Source: an uncultured Clostridia bacterium (lineage in GTDB: Bacteria; Bacillota; Clostridia; Oscillospirales; Butyricicoccaceae). Taken from it: a stretch of DNA of 64,000 nt. The translations under genes and the position numbers were made by a program. This document shows positions 1-8,223 of the stretch, one piece after another. A model generated the notes under the pieces. That model saw nothing but the letters and a program-made list of their open reading frames with translations. It was not told the origin of the DNA and did no database searches. Location of the stretch: positions 63,169 through 127,168 of the forward strand of contig CAJUSB010000002.1 in NCBI GenBank assembly GCA_910589115.1, read 5' to 3'. How positions within the stretch are numbered: position 1 is the stretch's first letter; every line of letters starts with the position of its first letter.

Positions 1-130
1 TGCCAGTATCGCCGCCCGATGCTGCGCCGTTGTCGCCGCCCGTATTGCCGTTGTCGCCGCCACTGCCGCCGCAGGCGGTCAGGCTCATAATCATCAAAGA
101 CGCGAGCAAGGCCGAAATAATCTTCTTCAT
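1..130 (-). CDS. Lipoprotein N-terminus (partial, runs off the window start)
   Basis: Only the first 43 codons are present. They encode a lipoprotein signal peptide: MKK, a hydrophobic core, then lipobox LTAC with the acylated Cys at residue 20, followed by a Gly/Ser/Asn/Asp-rich linker. This is the usual start of a solute-binding lipoprotein of a Gram-positive transporter, anchored on the outer face of the membrane. The start is fixed by an AAGGAGGAG ribosome site 9 nt upstream of the ATG. A TTGACA/TATTAT promoter lies about 110 bp upstream, with an inverted repeat over its spacer and -10. The GntR/FCD regulator encoded immediately upstream on the same strand may control it. FCD regulators often sit beside ABC or TRAP sugar-acid transporters, but the mature protein is outside the window, so the transporter class is not determined. 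Confidence 0.8.
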   Translation of the reverse strand, partial: MKKIISALLASLMIMSLTACGGSGGDNGNTGGDNGAASGGDTG

Positions 131-238
131 CTTCTGAAACTCCTCCTTATTACTGATGGCGTCGGGCGCACTCCTTTCCGGCGGCCGCCGCCTGCCTCTG
201 AATGCAAGAAATGGTTTTTTCTTGCTCCAACTATTGCC

Positions 239-267
239 ATAATACCACACTGGTATGTTAGTGTCAA
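239..267 (-). promoter_or_regulatory. SigA promoter with operator-like palindrome for the lipoprotein gene
   Basis: On the minus strand, -35 TTGACA (262-267) and -10 TATTAT (239-244) are separated by exactly 17 bp. A perfect inverted repeat ATACCA-CAC-TGGTAT (242-256) covers half of the spacer and overlaps the -10 box, where a bound repressor would block RNA polymerase. The nearby GntR/FCD protein is the obvious candidate ligand-responsive repressor (inference). Confidence 0.75.
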
Positions 268-542
268 TCTCTTTATCGTAAAATCTACAATAAATACAAC
301 TTCCTCCAAAATTTTTTATGCAGGTTTTACACGCACCCCCGGAGAAGATGACAAGAATTTTTTGACATCACAATATTTTGATATTCTTCGGCACAATTTT
401 CAGCCGGTATCCCTCTGCAATGAATTTTCCCAGACCAATAAAGGTGGATACACGAATTGTACAAACATCCTCGCTGACGATAAAATCCGACACATTTATG
501 CACGCCGGGAATCATCCAGCCCACCAATTTCTCTTATAAGTT

Positions 543-583
543 ATAAAAAGGCTGACACCAAATCACGATGCCAGCCCTTTTAT
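543..583 (-). terminator. Rho-independent terminator downstream of the GntR gene
   Basis: On the minus strand a stem with GGCTG/CAGCC ends and a partly wobble-paired middle is followed by a T-rich run. The other side also begins with a T-run, so it could act in both directions. It separates the GntR gene from the lipoprotein promoter. Confidence 0.6.
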
Positions 584-644
584 TCGTCCTTGTTTTTGTC
601 CATACTCTCTTTGGATCTCCACAGTCACACCTTGTGCACCAGCC

Positions 645-835
645 AGCCCGCCCGGCGTGCTGTCCTTTTGGCAGGCCGGGCAGCACGCACAAACGGCTAT
701 ACACGCACCCTTTCCCCGCCGCAGCGGAAAGAAAGCTTTTACTCAATTTTTTCTCGAAAAAATTGCGGGTGCAGGGCAGCGCCCTGCCGCAGCCCGCGCA
801 GGGCGCCTATGCGGAGCCGCCGCACCCCGCATTCA
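645..835. repeat. GC-rich intergenic palindromic repeat cluster, copy 1
   Basis: This contains an imperfect hairpin of CCCGCCCGGC type, the module AGCTTTTACTCAATTTTTTC with its internal TTTTTTC/GAAAAAA inverted repeat, and the palindrome GCAGGGC-AGC-GCCCTGC. The same modules recur near 2.7, 5.1, 11.4, 12.6, 39.5, 45.6, 55.1 and 63.9 kb. It touches the stop codon of the GntR gene and contains no credible gene. Confidence 0.75.
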
Positions 836-1507
836 CTGCTCCGGAGGCAGGAAATACTGCGGATATTGCCCCCGCAGCGACCGGATGTCGTTCTCAATCT
901 GACGGAGATGCAGCGTCAATACTTCCTCCAGCCGCTTTTGCTGGCCGCTTTCCAGTGCCCGCAGCACTTCCTGGTGACCCATTATAACAGCCTCGCTCGC
1001 ACTCCGCGAACGCAGGCTCAACAGCCTCAGCCGATGATAGTGCGTGCACCCCTGCTGCACCAGCTCCCATCCAAAAAGCTGTCCCGCCTCTTCAAACAAC
1101 AAACGGTGGAATGCATCGTCCGATGCATACAAATCATCCGTCCGCCCTTCCAGACCCGCAAGCATTTGACGCTCAATCAGCTCGTTCAGCCCTTGCAGGC
1201 ACCCTATGCTCCCACGTGCTGACAACTGCGCTGCTACGCCAAGCTCCAGGCTCTCCCGCACAAACCGCTCCTGCATGACCCGGCCCAGGTCAATCAGCGA
1301 AACAGCCGTCTCCCGCTGCGGCAAAATGTTTACCAGGCCATCACGCTGCAAACGGATAAACGCTTCCCGCACCGGCGTGCGGCTGACCCCCAGATGCTCC
1401 GCCAGCTCCTGCGCGCGCAATACCTCCCCCGGTTTCAGTGCCAGCGTCATCATCTCCCCGCGCAGCTGCAAATATATCTTGTCCTGGTTGCTCTCCCCGC
1501 GTCTCAT
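833..1507 (-). CDS. GntR family transcriptional regulator, FCD domain
   Basis: A 224-aa cytoplasmic DNA-binding protein. The N-terminal 70 residues form a winged helix-turn-helix with the GntR signature around SRTPVREAFIRLQRDGL. The rest is an all-helical FCD ligand-binding domain with the conserved D-x3-H (DDAFH) and later His positions that bind a metal and a carboxylate effector in this family. The start is the internal ATG giving MRRGESN, because GGGGGAGG lies 8 nt upstream of it; the longer reading frame would begin inside the ribosome site. FCD regulators usually repress sugar-acid or organic-acid catabolism and uptake genes. The adjacent lipoprotein gene, with a palindrome in its promoter, is the likely target. 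The effector cannot be told from the sequence. Confidence 0.9.
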   Translation of the reverse strand: MRRGESNQDKIYLQLRGEMMTLALKPGEVLRAQELAEHLGVSRTPVREAFIRLQRDGLVNILPQRETAVSLIDLGRVMQERFVRESLELGVAAQLSARGSIGCLQGLNELIERQMLAGLEGRTDDLYASDDAFHRLLFEEAGQLFGWELVQQGCTHYHRLRLLSLRSRSASEAVIMGHQEVLRALESGQQKRLEEVLTLHLRQIENDIRSLRGQYPQYFLPPEQ

Positions 1508-1664
1508 GCCAACACCTCCCCCTCTGCATTTCACATCGTTGTTACTAATATGTTACCACAATTTCCCCAAAACTGCAAGGGGAACCCGAATAAGTTTGTA
1601 CAGCCCTGCCAAGCATTTTTCTCCTCTTTTGTATTTTCTGCCGCTCCGCTGCGCTATCCTGCCC

Positions 1665-1693
1665 TTGACAACCGCACCCGTATCAGGTACAAT
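1665..1693 (+). promoter_or_regulatory. SigA promoter of the degV-like gene
   Basis: -35 TTGACA (1665-1670) and -10 TACAAT (1688-1693) are spaced 17 bp apart, about 60 bp before the DegV start. Confidence 0.75.
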
Positions 1694-1755
1694 ATAATAG
1701 GAAAAGTGGTTTTGGAAACCGCATTCTACAGTATTCAGGAATTGGAGACACGCTT

Positions 1756-2613
1756 ATGAACATCCTCATCACCTCCGAAAGCAGCTGTGATATTCCGGCC
1801 CCTCTGCTCCGCCAGCATGGCATCCACACGGTCGCTTTCAGCGTCAATTTCCCAAACCGCACGGTCGCCGACAACAGCATACCGGTTGAAGATATTTTTG
1901 ATTTTTTTAACCGCACGCGCACGATCCCGAAAACCAGCGCGGTGAACCCGGACCAATACACTGCTTTTTGGGATGGGCTGCTTGCGGAGCAGCCTGACGC
2001 GGTCATACTGCATGTTGGTTATTCCTCCGCCTGTTCGTGTTCCTTCCAGAATGCGCGCATTGGCCGGGAGGACTGCAAAGCGCCCGAAAGAATCCGGTTA
2101 GTGGATTCGCTGAATGTATCCTGCGGGCTTGGCAGTTTGGTATTGAAAGCTGTCCAGCTGCGGGCGCAGCATCCGGACGACGATCTGGAAACGCTGGCCC
2201 GCCGGGTTGAGGGGTATGTGCCAAAGGCGCGGATGGTTTTTGTGCCTGACCGGCTTGATTTCCTGGCGGCGGGCGGGCGTGTCTCAAATGCTGCGGCGCT
2301 TGGAGCATCCATTTTACGGCTCAAGCCGCGCATTGACATTATTGCGGGGGAGCTGATTGCGGGACGGAAATACAGGGGAAGTATGGCACGCATTGTGCCG
2401 CACTTACTTGGGGATTTCCTGCAAGGGCGTAATTTTGATTTATCGCAGGCATATTTAATTCATGCTGCGGGCGCGGCGGAAGCGGCGCTCACGGCTTTGC
2501 GGGAAGGTCTGCGGGCGCATGGTTTTGAGTCCATTCACGAATGGCAGCTCGGGTGTGTCATGACGGTACACGGTGGCCGCGGCGCCGTCGGCCTCTCCGC
2601 GATAGAAAGGTAG
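1756..2613 (+). CDS. DegV family fatty-acid-binding protein
   Basis: A 285-aa soluble protein of the DegV/FakB fold. It starts with the typical ILITSESSCDIP segment (the family has an S-x-S-D/C motif near the N-terminus), has a central VGYSSACSCSFQNA segment at the acyl-binding Ser/Thr region, and a C-terminal MTVHGGRGAVGLS motif matching the family's xxHxGPGxxG signature. Members bind a fatty acid in a buried pocket. In Gram-positives with FakA they present it for phosphorylation and entry into phospholipid synthesis. No fakA gene is seen here. The gene is monocistronic, with its own promoter at 1665-1693 and a terminator directly after the stop. Confidence 0.9.
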   Translation: MNILITSESSCDIPAPLLRQHGIHTVAFSVNFPNRTVADNSIPVEDIFDFFNRTRTIPKTSAVNPDQYTAFWDGLLAEQPDAVILHVGYSSACSCSFQNARIGREDCKAPERIRLVDSLNVSCGLGSLVLKAVQLRAQHPDDDLETLARRVEGYVPKARMVFVPDRLDFLAAGGRVSNAAALGASILRLKPRIDIIAGELIAGRKYRGSMARIVPHLLGDFLQGRNFDLSQAYLIHAAGAAEAALTALREGLRAHGFESIHEWQLGCVMTVHGGRGAVGLSAIER

Positions 2614-2647
2614 CAAAAAAGCAGGCTTTCCCCAGCCTGCTTTTTTG
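2614..2647 (+). terminator. Rho-independent terminator after degV-like gene
   Basis: AAAAAAGCAGGCT, a short loop, then AGCCTGCTTTTTT: a near-perfect stem followed by six T, starting one base after the stop codon. The A-tract makes it usable from the other strand too. Confidence 0.9.
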
Positions 2648-2650
2648 AAT

Positions 2651-2800
2651 TGTCTTCCGCAGACAGCGCCAAAGGGCTCTGCCCTCTGGACTCCCGCCCC
2701 TCGCCGGGGAGGCGCCCTCTGCGGGCCGCACCAAAGGGCTACCGCCCTCTGGACTCCCCCTCTCGCCTGCGGGCGGGACGAAGGATTCTCCCCTCGTCAC
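2651..2800. repeat. GC-rich intergenic palindromic repeat cluster, copy 2
   Basis: Two tandem copies of the CCAAAGGGC...GCCCTCTGGACTCCC module are followed by a CGCCTGCGGGCG module, between the degV terminator and the 3' end of the membrane protein gene. No gene is supported here. Confidence 0.75.
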
Positions 2801-2818
2801 TTTCTTCCAGTCATCCAA

Positions 2819-3586
2819 TCAATCCTTCACCTGCGGAATAAACTTTTCCGCAAAGCTCCCTTTCTCACGGTTTTTGGTATAGAAGTAACCGATCACAGAA
2901 AACACAACCGCCCCGACAAAATTAACCAACAAATCCTTCATGGTATCGATCAACCCGATATCGAGATATCCGCCATACTTTGCCATCCAATCCTCACCGT
3001 TTACGATCAAGCTTTCGATTGGGATATGCTCCACGATATTCAAACCGTCGGGATTGAGAGAAACAGTATTGATAGTTGTTATAAAAAAGTCCTTTTGCAT
3101 ATCGAACCCAAAGAACCAATCCATAGAAAACTCAAAGAACTCCCACAGCACACCCACGGTCATAGAGAAGCAAAACGCAACGACCGCCAGGAACAACGGC
3201 GACAATTTCATAGAAAATTTTTCGCTGCGGTTACAGATATCGACCAATGCAAAACCGATTGCCGCCATCAGGAAACCGTTTGTTGTATGCAGCATGGTAT
3301 CCCAGCCGGGGTATTTGGTATAGAAGGAGCCAATTTCTCCCTGAATCTCGGCGGCGTAGATGAAAAGGTAAATAATTGCTTCCAATGTAGGCGGCAAATC
3401 AATGCGAAGCCGTTTATCTATGAAAAGCGGCACGCCAAACAGGAACAGGGTCAGGATACAGGTAAAGAGATTTTCGTAATTACCTGTAAAGAAGGAACGC
3501 ACCGCGATTGCGGCTACTGAAACGGACAGCACTCCGCGAATCGTCAGGCGACGTTTTTTATTTTCTTTAATTTGAATTTTTTTCAT
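2819..3586 (-). CDS. Integral membrane protein, possibly YjdF/DUF2238-like
   Basis: A 255-aa protein with a basic N-terminus (KKIQIKENKKRR) and about six hydrophobic segments, the last near residues 215-235. Polar loops contain WDTMLHTTNGF and a WEFFEFSMDWFFG segment; the repeated Asp-x-x-Asp/His and Glu-Phe pairs inside membrane segments recall the YjdF-type family, but no catalytic motif is certain. The gene starts 58 bp after the uraA stop on the same strand with no clear terminator between, so it may be co-transcribed with the permease. The ribosome site (AGAG) is weak, which fits reading from an upstream promoter. Function unknown. Confidence 0.6.
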   Translation of the reverse strand: MKKIQIKENKKRRLTIRGVLSVSVAAIAVRSFFTGNYENLFTCILTLFLFGVPLFIDKRLRIDLPPTLEAIIYLFIYAAEIQGEIGSFYTKYPGWDTMLHTTNGFLMAAIGFALVDICNRSEKFSMKLSPLFLAVVAFCFSMTVGVLWEFFEFSMDWFFGFDMQKDFFITTINTVSLNPDGLNIVEHIPIESLIVNGEDWMAKYGGYLDIGLIDTMKDLLVNFVGAVVFSVIGYFYTKNREKGSFAEKFIPQVKD

Positions 3587-3644
3587 TTGATAATCGCTCT
3601 TTTTCAGGATAGTAAAGTTATTTTATGCAAGTGTGGAAAAGAAT

Positions 3645-4940
3645 TTAATTACCTGTTTCATGCTCCCCGGCGGTATCGCGAAGCGGCAAAACGGCATTCA
3701 GCGCAATACCGGCGATTGCAGCGATTGCAAGCCCGGACAGCTTGACCGGCGTACCCGCGAGCGTGAAGCTGATCCCATCAATACTGTTAAACCCGAATGC
3801 GCTGACAAGAATGACGGCTGCAATCAGCAGATTACGGGAGCGGGAAAAATCGACCTTGCTTTCTACAAGGTTCCGCAGTCCGACAGCGGAAATCATGCCG
3901 TACAATACAAAGGAAATGCCGCCAATAATCGCACTTGGCACCGTCTGAATAATTGCCGCAAATTTCGGGCAGAAAGACAGCAAAATAGCAAAATACGCTG
4001 CAAAGCGGACAACGCGCGGATCATAAACACCAGTCAATGCCAAAACACCGGTGTTTTCGCCATAGGTCGTATTTGCCGGGCCGCCAAACATTGCGGAAAG
4101 GCTGGTTGCAAGACCATCACCCAGCATCGTGCGGTGAAAGCCGGGATTCTCTACATAATTGACGCCGGTCGTTGCGGAAATAGCGCAGATATCGCCAATA
4201 TGTTCCATCATGGTTGCGAGTGCAATCGGCATAATAGTTATCACTGCGGAGAGGTCGAATTTTGCAAAGGATGCAGGATGAATGGCAATACCAATCAGAC
4301 GTGCTTCGCGCACTGCGGTGAAATCGACTGCGTGCATCAAAACTGCCGCAGCATAGCTGACAAGAATGGCCAGCAGAATCGGAACCAGCCGGATAATCCC
4401 CCTTCCCCAGAGATTAAACACCAGCACGGCGGCCAGCGCGATCAGTGCGAGCGGCCAGTTTGTTGCGCAGTTGCTGATCGCACTGGGGGCAAGAATCAGG
4501 CCAATCGAAATAATAATCGGCCCCGTGACAACCGGCGGAAAAAAGCGCATGACCTTTTCTGAACCGAAAAATTTCATCAATGCCGCCATGACCAAATAAA
4601 GCAGTCCGGCGCATACCACACCGCCGCAGGCATAAGGAAGCATCTCGGTGTTAGGCCGACCGTCCAGCATAGGCGCGACCATCTGATAGCCACCTAAAAA
4701 GGCAAAGGACGAACCCAAAAAGGCCGGTATTCTTCCGCGCGTCAGGAAATGGAACAGCAGCGTACCCAGCCCCGCCATCAAAAGCGTCGTGCCAACATCC
4801 AGCCCGGTCAGCAGCGGCACGAGCACAGTCGCACCAAACATTGCAAAGGTATGCTGTATGCCGAGCAGGATCATTTTAGGCAGGCCCAGCTCCATTGCAT
4901 CGTAAATCCCCCTGTTTTCTAATATGTCTTTCTTCATCAT
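3645..4940 (-). CDS. uraA: Uracil/xanthine permease (NCS2 family, UraA-like)
   Basis: A 431-aa polytopic transporter with the 14-segment NCS2 fold. Seen are the N-terminal LGIQHTFAMFGATVLVPLLTG signature, a SSFAFLGG substrate-site segment, the central MEHIGDICAIS motif with the conserved Glu, and GGPANTTYGENTGVLALTGV in the second half. The family imports uracil or xanthine with protons across the cytoplasmic membrane; the signature favours uracil (UraA/PyrP) but xanthine cannot be excluded. Two ATGs stand in tandem; GAGGGGG lies 5-8 nt upstream of them, so the true start is one or other. No pyrimidine-salvage gene or pyr attenuator was recognised next to it. The following membrane gene may be in the same transcript. 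Confidence 0.9.
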   Translation of the reverse strand: MMKKDILENRGIYDAMELGLPKMILLGIQHTFAMFGATVLVPLLTGLDVGTTLLMAGLGTLLFHFLTRGRIPAFLGSSFAFLGGYQMVAPMLDGRPNTEMLPYACGGVVCAGLLYLVMAALMKFFGSEKVMRFFPPVVTGPIIISIGLILAPSAISNCATNWPLALIALAAVLVFNLWGRGIIRLVPILLAILVSYAAAVLMHAVDFTAVREARLIGIAIHPASFAKFDLSAVITIMPIALATMMEHIGDICAISATTGVNYVENPGFHRTMLGDGLATSLSAMFGGPANTTYGENTGVLALTGVYDPRVVRFAAYFAILLSFCPKFAAIIQTVPSAIIGGISFVLYGMISAVGLRNLVESKVDFSRSRNLLIAAVILVSAFGFNSIDGISFTLAGTPVKLSGLAIAAIAGIALNAVLPLRDTAGEHETGN

Positions 4941-5014
4941 GGGTTCCCCCTCTTTTTTAATTGTACCAATTCTTACACTCACATTCCGAAAAAATTGCCG
5001 CTGCCGCACCTTCG

Positions 5015-5192
5015 CCCCGCCATCCTTTTGGCGGGGCGAAGCAGCACAAACGAACGATCATGCACAGCCCCCGTCCCGCCCGCAGGCGAAGGGCGGGAGT
5101 CCAGAGGGACAAGTCCCTCTGGCGCCGTCCGCGTAGGACCGCCGTCCGCGTAGGACCGCTCGCCGCGCAGGCGAACCGAACGAGCGGCACCG
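5015..5192. repeat. GC-rich intergenic palindromic repeat cluster, copy 3
   Basis: This contains CCGCCCGCAGGCG, the palindrome CCAGAGGGAC-AA-GTCCCTCTGG, and two tandem copies of CGCCGTCCGCGTAGGAC. It fills the space between the hybrid kinase and uraA. No gene is supported. Confidence 0.75.
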
Positions 5193-5196
5193 CACC

Positions 5197-7533
5197 TCAC
5201 CCGGCCCGGCCGCTTTCTTGCAGAACGTCCGCAAGCATTTCAAATAGCAGGGGCGCGTCCAGCGGCTTCGCTATGTGGCCGTTCATGCCGCATTCGGCAG
5301 CCCGCGCACGGTCTTCCTTAAAGGCATTTGCTGTCAGCGCTATGATTGGCGTAGATGCTTTATCCCGCTCCCCACAGGAACGGATCGACCGCGCCGCCTG
5401 ATAACCGTCCATGTTCGGCATCTGAATGTCCATGAGAATCAGGTCGTAATAGCCATCTGTCGCCTTTTGCAGCATATCGACACACTCTACCCCGTCCCGC
5501 GCCCGCTCCACCAGAAAGCCGCGGCTGGTCAGCAGTTTATCCGCAATCATCGCGTTAATGTCAATATCCTCCGCCAACAGAATGCGCTTGTTTTCAAATA
5601 AAGCCCGGTCTTGCGCGAAATCCGCTGTTCCGCCGGCTGGGGTGCACCCCAGCCGGTGCGGTAGCCGCACCGTGACCTTTGTCCCCTCGCCCTGCCGGCT
5701 CTCAATTCGGATACTGCCGTGCATCAGCGCAACCAGCTCTTTCACAATCGTAAGCCCCAGCCCTGTGCCCTGTATGCCGCTGGCCGTCGATGTGCGCTCA
5801 CGCGAAAACGATTCACAAGCATGTGCCAGGAATTCCTCAGACATGCCAATGCCATTATCCTCTACTACGGTCTCTGTTATACAGGTTTCCGGCGTTTCGC
5901 CAGGCAGCTCACAGCACGAAATTCGCAGACTGCCGCCCTTCGGCGTGTACTTTACCGCATTGCTTACCAGATTCCGAAATACCTGCGAATAATGCATCGT
6001 ATCCAAATATAAATACGGGTGCCGGATATCCGAATGAATTTCACAAGAAAGATTCTTTTCCTTCAGGTCACTGTCAAATATCATGCATAGTTTCCTGAAA
6101 TTTTCATTTGCGTCCACAATGGCCTCCTCTATCGTAATCTTATGGTTTTCAATCTGTGACAGCTCCAGGATATTGTCAATCAACTCACAAAGCTGCCGGG
6201 ATGAAATATCAATATTTTCCAGATATGCCCGCTGCGTCTCAGCGTCGCTGCTCTCCAGCGCAAGGCCTGTAAAACCCAGAATCGCATTCATTGGCGTGCG
6301 GATATCATGTGACATATTAAACAGAAAAGCGGACTTTGCTTTGTTTGCAGCCTGCGCACGCTCCGCCGCAAGCTCCAATGCCTCATGCTGACGTTCCAGC
6401 TCCTCCTTTTGTAGCCGGATTTGCTCGCTCATTTCCAGCTTTTCGGTACTTTGCAGCAAACTGTCAACCATGCTGTTAATATGCTCGCTCAGCTCCCGAA
6501 ACTCGTGAATGGAATCAATACACACCTTGGTTTTCAGGTTCCCGTCCTTAATCTCCCTGAGCTTTTGATTGACCCGCTGAATCTGGTCAATTACAGCGCG
6601 CTCCATAGTCCCCGTTACCGCATATACCAGTATCACAGCAATCAGCAGCAGCCCGGCCAAAAGCAGGAATTCACTGCCGAAAACCGCTTTATAAAGTCCA
6701 CGTACCGGTACCGCAAACACAATATAGCTGCCGCCGATCCTGCGGGAAAGGCAGTAGCACCAGACCCCATCTGCCGCTGTCCGGAATGCCTTGGATGATT
6801 CCAGCTGCTCCATCTGAAAGCCAACCTCCGCGATCCCTTTCCCTACCCCCGAAACAGCAGTTGCACCCTCAACCGTTTGCGTGTCCGGGTCAACCGCATA
6901 CAGGTTATAGCCTACCCCCGTCCGCAGCAAAGAGAAAATATAAGACAATTCATTTTTCTCCGTCGCACGGAGTACGTTAGCCGGAGCCATCCCGATTTGC
7001 AGGATGAAGTCACCACTCTGACTCCAAAGCGCAGAATACTGTACCAGCTTCCCCTCTGCTGTGTTGGGCGTAATATCCTGCACCAGTTCCAGCGACCGAT
7101 CCGTCAGCAGCGGCTTGAAAAAACCAATCTGCTCGCCTGAATGAACAGAATAGCCGTAATATTCAGGATGCGTACCCGCAACAATTACACCGTTTTTATC
7201 AAATATATGAATCTCATCCACACCCATACCGTCAGCAATCCGTTTTAGCTCCGCAATGTCATCCCGCGCAGCCGGGTTATATTCCAGAATGTACGCCAAT
7301 GTACGGGCATCCCGCAGGCATTGAGCATTATACTCTGCCCGCACCTGTTCCAGCTCCCTTGCGTTTTCCTCCAGGATCTGCTCAACCTGGCTGAAAATAC
7401 GCATCGCATTCTCTTGATTTGTCTGATGAATACCGAACGTTTGTATCACCGTCGAAAGTAACAGGATAATCACCACCATCACCAGCGTGATTGCCCGCAT
7501 ATTTTTTACGACGATGCTTTTTATGGTCTGCAT
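5197..7533 (-). CDS. Hybrid sensor histidine kinase/response regulator
   Basis: A 778-aa membrane kinase. TM1 (about residues 12-33), an extracytoplasmic Cache-like sensor (35-280; includes FDKNGVIVAGTHPEY), TM2 (287-309), a linker with coiled coil (310-400), HisKA with phospho-His409 in MSHDIRTPMNAILG, HATPase_c with DNGIGM and GTGLGL, and a C-terminal receiver whose phospho-acceptor is Asp702 in LMDIQMPNMDG. All catalytic residues are present. The receiver is fused and no separate DNA-binding regulator is adjacent, so the output partner is unknown; hybrid kinases of this layout often feed a phosphorelay or act through protein contacts. The ribosome site is GAAGGGGGAAGC. A promoter candidate lies 250 bp upstream, giving a long leader. 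Confidence 0.92.
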   Translation of the reverse strand: MQTIKSIVVKNMRAITLVMVVIILLLSTVIQTFGIHQTNQENAMRIFSQVEQILEENARELEQVRAEYNAQCLRDARTLAYILEYNPAARDDIAELKRIADGMGVDEIHIFDKNGVIVAGTHPEYYGYSVHSGEQIGFFKPLLTDRSLELVQDITPNTAEGKLVQYSALWSQSGDFILQIGMAPANVLRATEKNELSYIFSLLRTGVGYNLYAVDPDTQTVEGATAVSGVGKGIAEVGFQMEQLESSKAFRTAADGVWCYCLSRRIGGSYIVFAVPVRGLYKAVFGSEFLLLAGLLLIAVILVYAVTGTMERAVIDQIQRVNQKLREIKDGNLKTKVCIDSIHEFRELSEHINSMVDSLLQSTEKLEMSEQIRLQKEELERQHEALELAAERAQAANKAKSAFLFNMSHDIRTPMNAILGFTGLALESSDAETQRAYLENIDISSRQLCELIDNILELSQIENHKITIEEAIVDANENFRKLCMIFDSDLKEKNLSCEIHSDIRHPYLYLDTMHYSQVFRNLVSNAVKYTPKGGSLRISCCELPGETPETCITETVVEDNGIGMSEEFLAHACESFSRERTSTASGIQGTGLGLTIVKELVALMHGSIRIESRQGEGTKVTVRLPHRLGCTPAGGTADFAQDRALFENKRILLAEDIDINAMIADKLLTSRGFLVERARDGVECVDMLQKATDGYYDLILMDIQMPNMDGYQAARSIRSCGERDKASTPIIALTANAFKEDRARAAECGMNGHIAKPLDAPLLFEMLADVLQESGRAG

Positions 7534-7786
7534 TGCTTCCCCCTTCGTCCGATCTGTTCATGTTTCAGCCCTGCGACACAGGCCCGGCAGCCCTGGCGCC
7601 GGAAAGCATTGCCTTACGTTCACCGCAGGCGTGCCGTTTCCGCCGCAGCACCCTCCCCAAGAATCCGACGCAGACCCTGCAATGGCCTTTACAGGGCAGC
7701 ATGATTCTGGAGGTGTAAAAAACCGTCTTGCAGCCAAAGCATACTAAATATAGTGGTTCTGATAAAACAGCAGGGAATATATTCTT

Positions 7787-7815
7787 ATCGTAACACAACT
7801 ACATGTAAAAAGCAA
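7787..7815 (-). promoter_or_regulatory. Candidate SigA promoter for the hybrid kinase
   Basis: Minus-strand TTGCTT (7810-7815), 17 bp, TACGAT (7787-7792). It is the only plausible promoter in the 7534-7946 gap, which otherwise holds a 250-nt untranslated leader and, beyond it, the terminator of the small membrane-peptide gene. Confidence 0.4.
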
Positions 7816-7871
7816 GCAGATTGTAAAAATATCGAACAACGGCAAACCATCTGCATCTATCACAGAGGCAG

Positions 7872-7907
7872 AAAAAGAGCCGCCCTGCAAATGCAGAACA
7901 GCCCTTT
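7872..7907 (-). terminator. Terminator downstream of the 31-aa membrane peptide gene
   Basis: In minus-strand reading, a 14-bp stem with several G-U pairs (AGGGCTG...TGCA / TGCA...GGCTCT) is followed by TTTTT. It lies 40 bp after the stop of the small gene, supporting that gene as a transcribed unit. Confidence 0.55.
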
Positions 7908-7946
7908 CACAAAATACGGCACAGCCGTACTACAGTTTCCATCCTC

Positions 7947-8042
7947 TTACATCAGATAGTTTGCGACACGCATCGCGCTGACGCCCAGCACCATACAATA
8001 AGCAAGCAGTAAAAAAATGTAATCACGATATGACTTCTTCAT
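7947..8042 (-). CDS. Small single-pass membrane peptide (31 aa)
   Basis: The sequence is MKKSYRDYIF followed by a hydrophobic stretch rich in Leu/Ala/Val/Met and a short polar end. It is one transmembrane helix with a positively charged N-terminus, so it is likely inserted in the cytoplasmic membrane. The start is chosen from an AGAAAGAAGGAATT ribosome site 5-9 nt upstream; a longer in-frame reading to 8144 lacks one. A terminator-like hairpin follows at 7872-7907. It is divergent from the AraC-type regulator gene. It is too short for family assignment; it could be a regulatory small protein or a type I toxin-like peptide, and the sequence does not decide between them. Confidence 0.5.
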   Translation of the reverse strand: MKKSYRDYIFLLLAYCMVLGVSAMRVANYLM

Positions 8043-8112
8043 CTGAAATTCCTTCTTTCTGTTATGATAATAATTTTGATCTGTGAAAGGCGATTCGCCG
8101 TATTTCGTACGG

Positions 8113-8141
8113 TTTACAGCCTTTCTTGTTTCTGGTATAAT
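8113..8141 (+). promoter_or_regulatory. SigA promoter of the AraC-type regulator
   Basis: TTTACA (8113-8118), 17-bp spacer, TATAAT (8136-8141), about 80 bp before the start codon. Confidence 0.7.
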
Positions 8142-8223
8142 CATACCGCAGATACACCGCTTTCACAAGCACCATACTGCCATCTTACTATAACAATACC
8201 GACAAGCCAAAAAGGAGGGAGCC

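Noticed and set aside
362..1222. Plus-strand 286-aa reading frame opposite the GntR gene
   Set aside because: It runs antisense through the regulator and through repeat cluster 1, has no ribosome site, and its composition is that of a shadow frame of a GC-rich gene.
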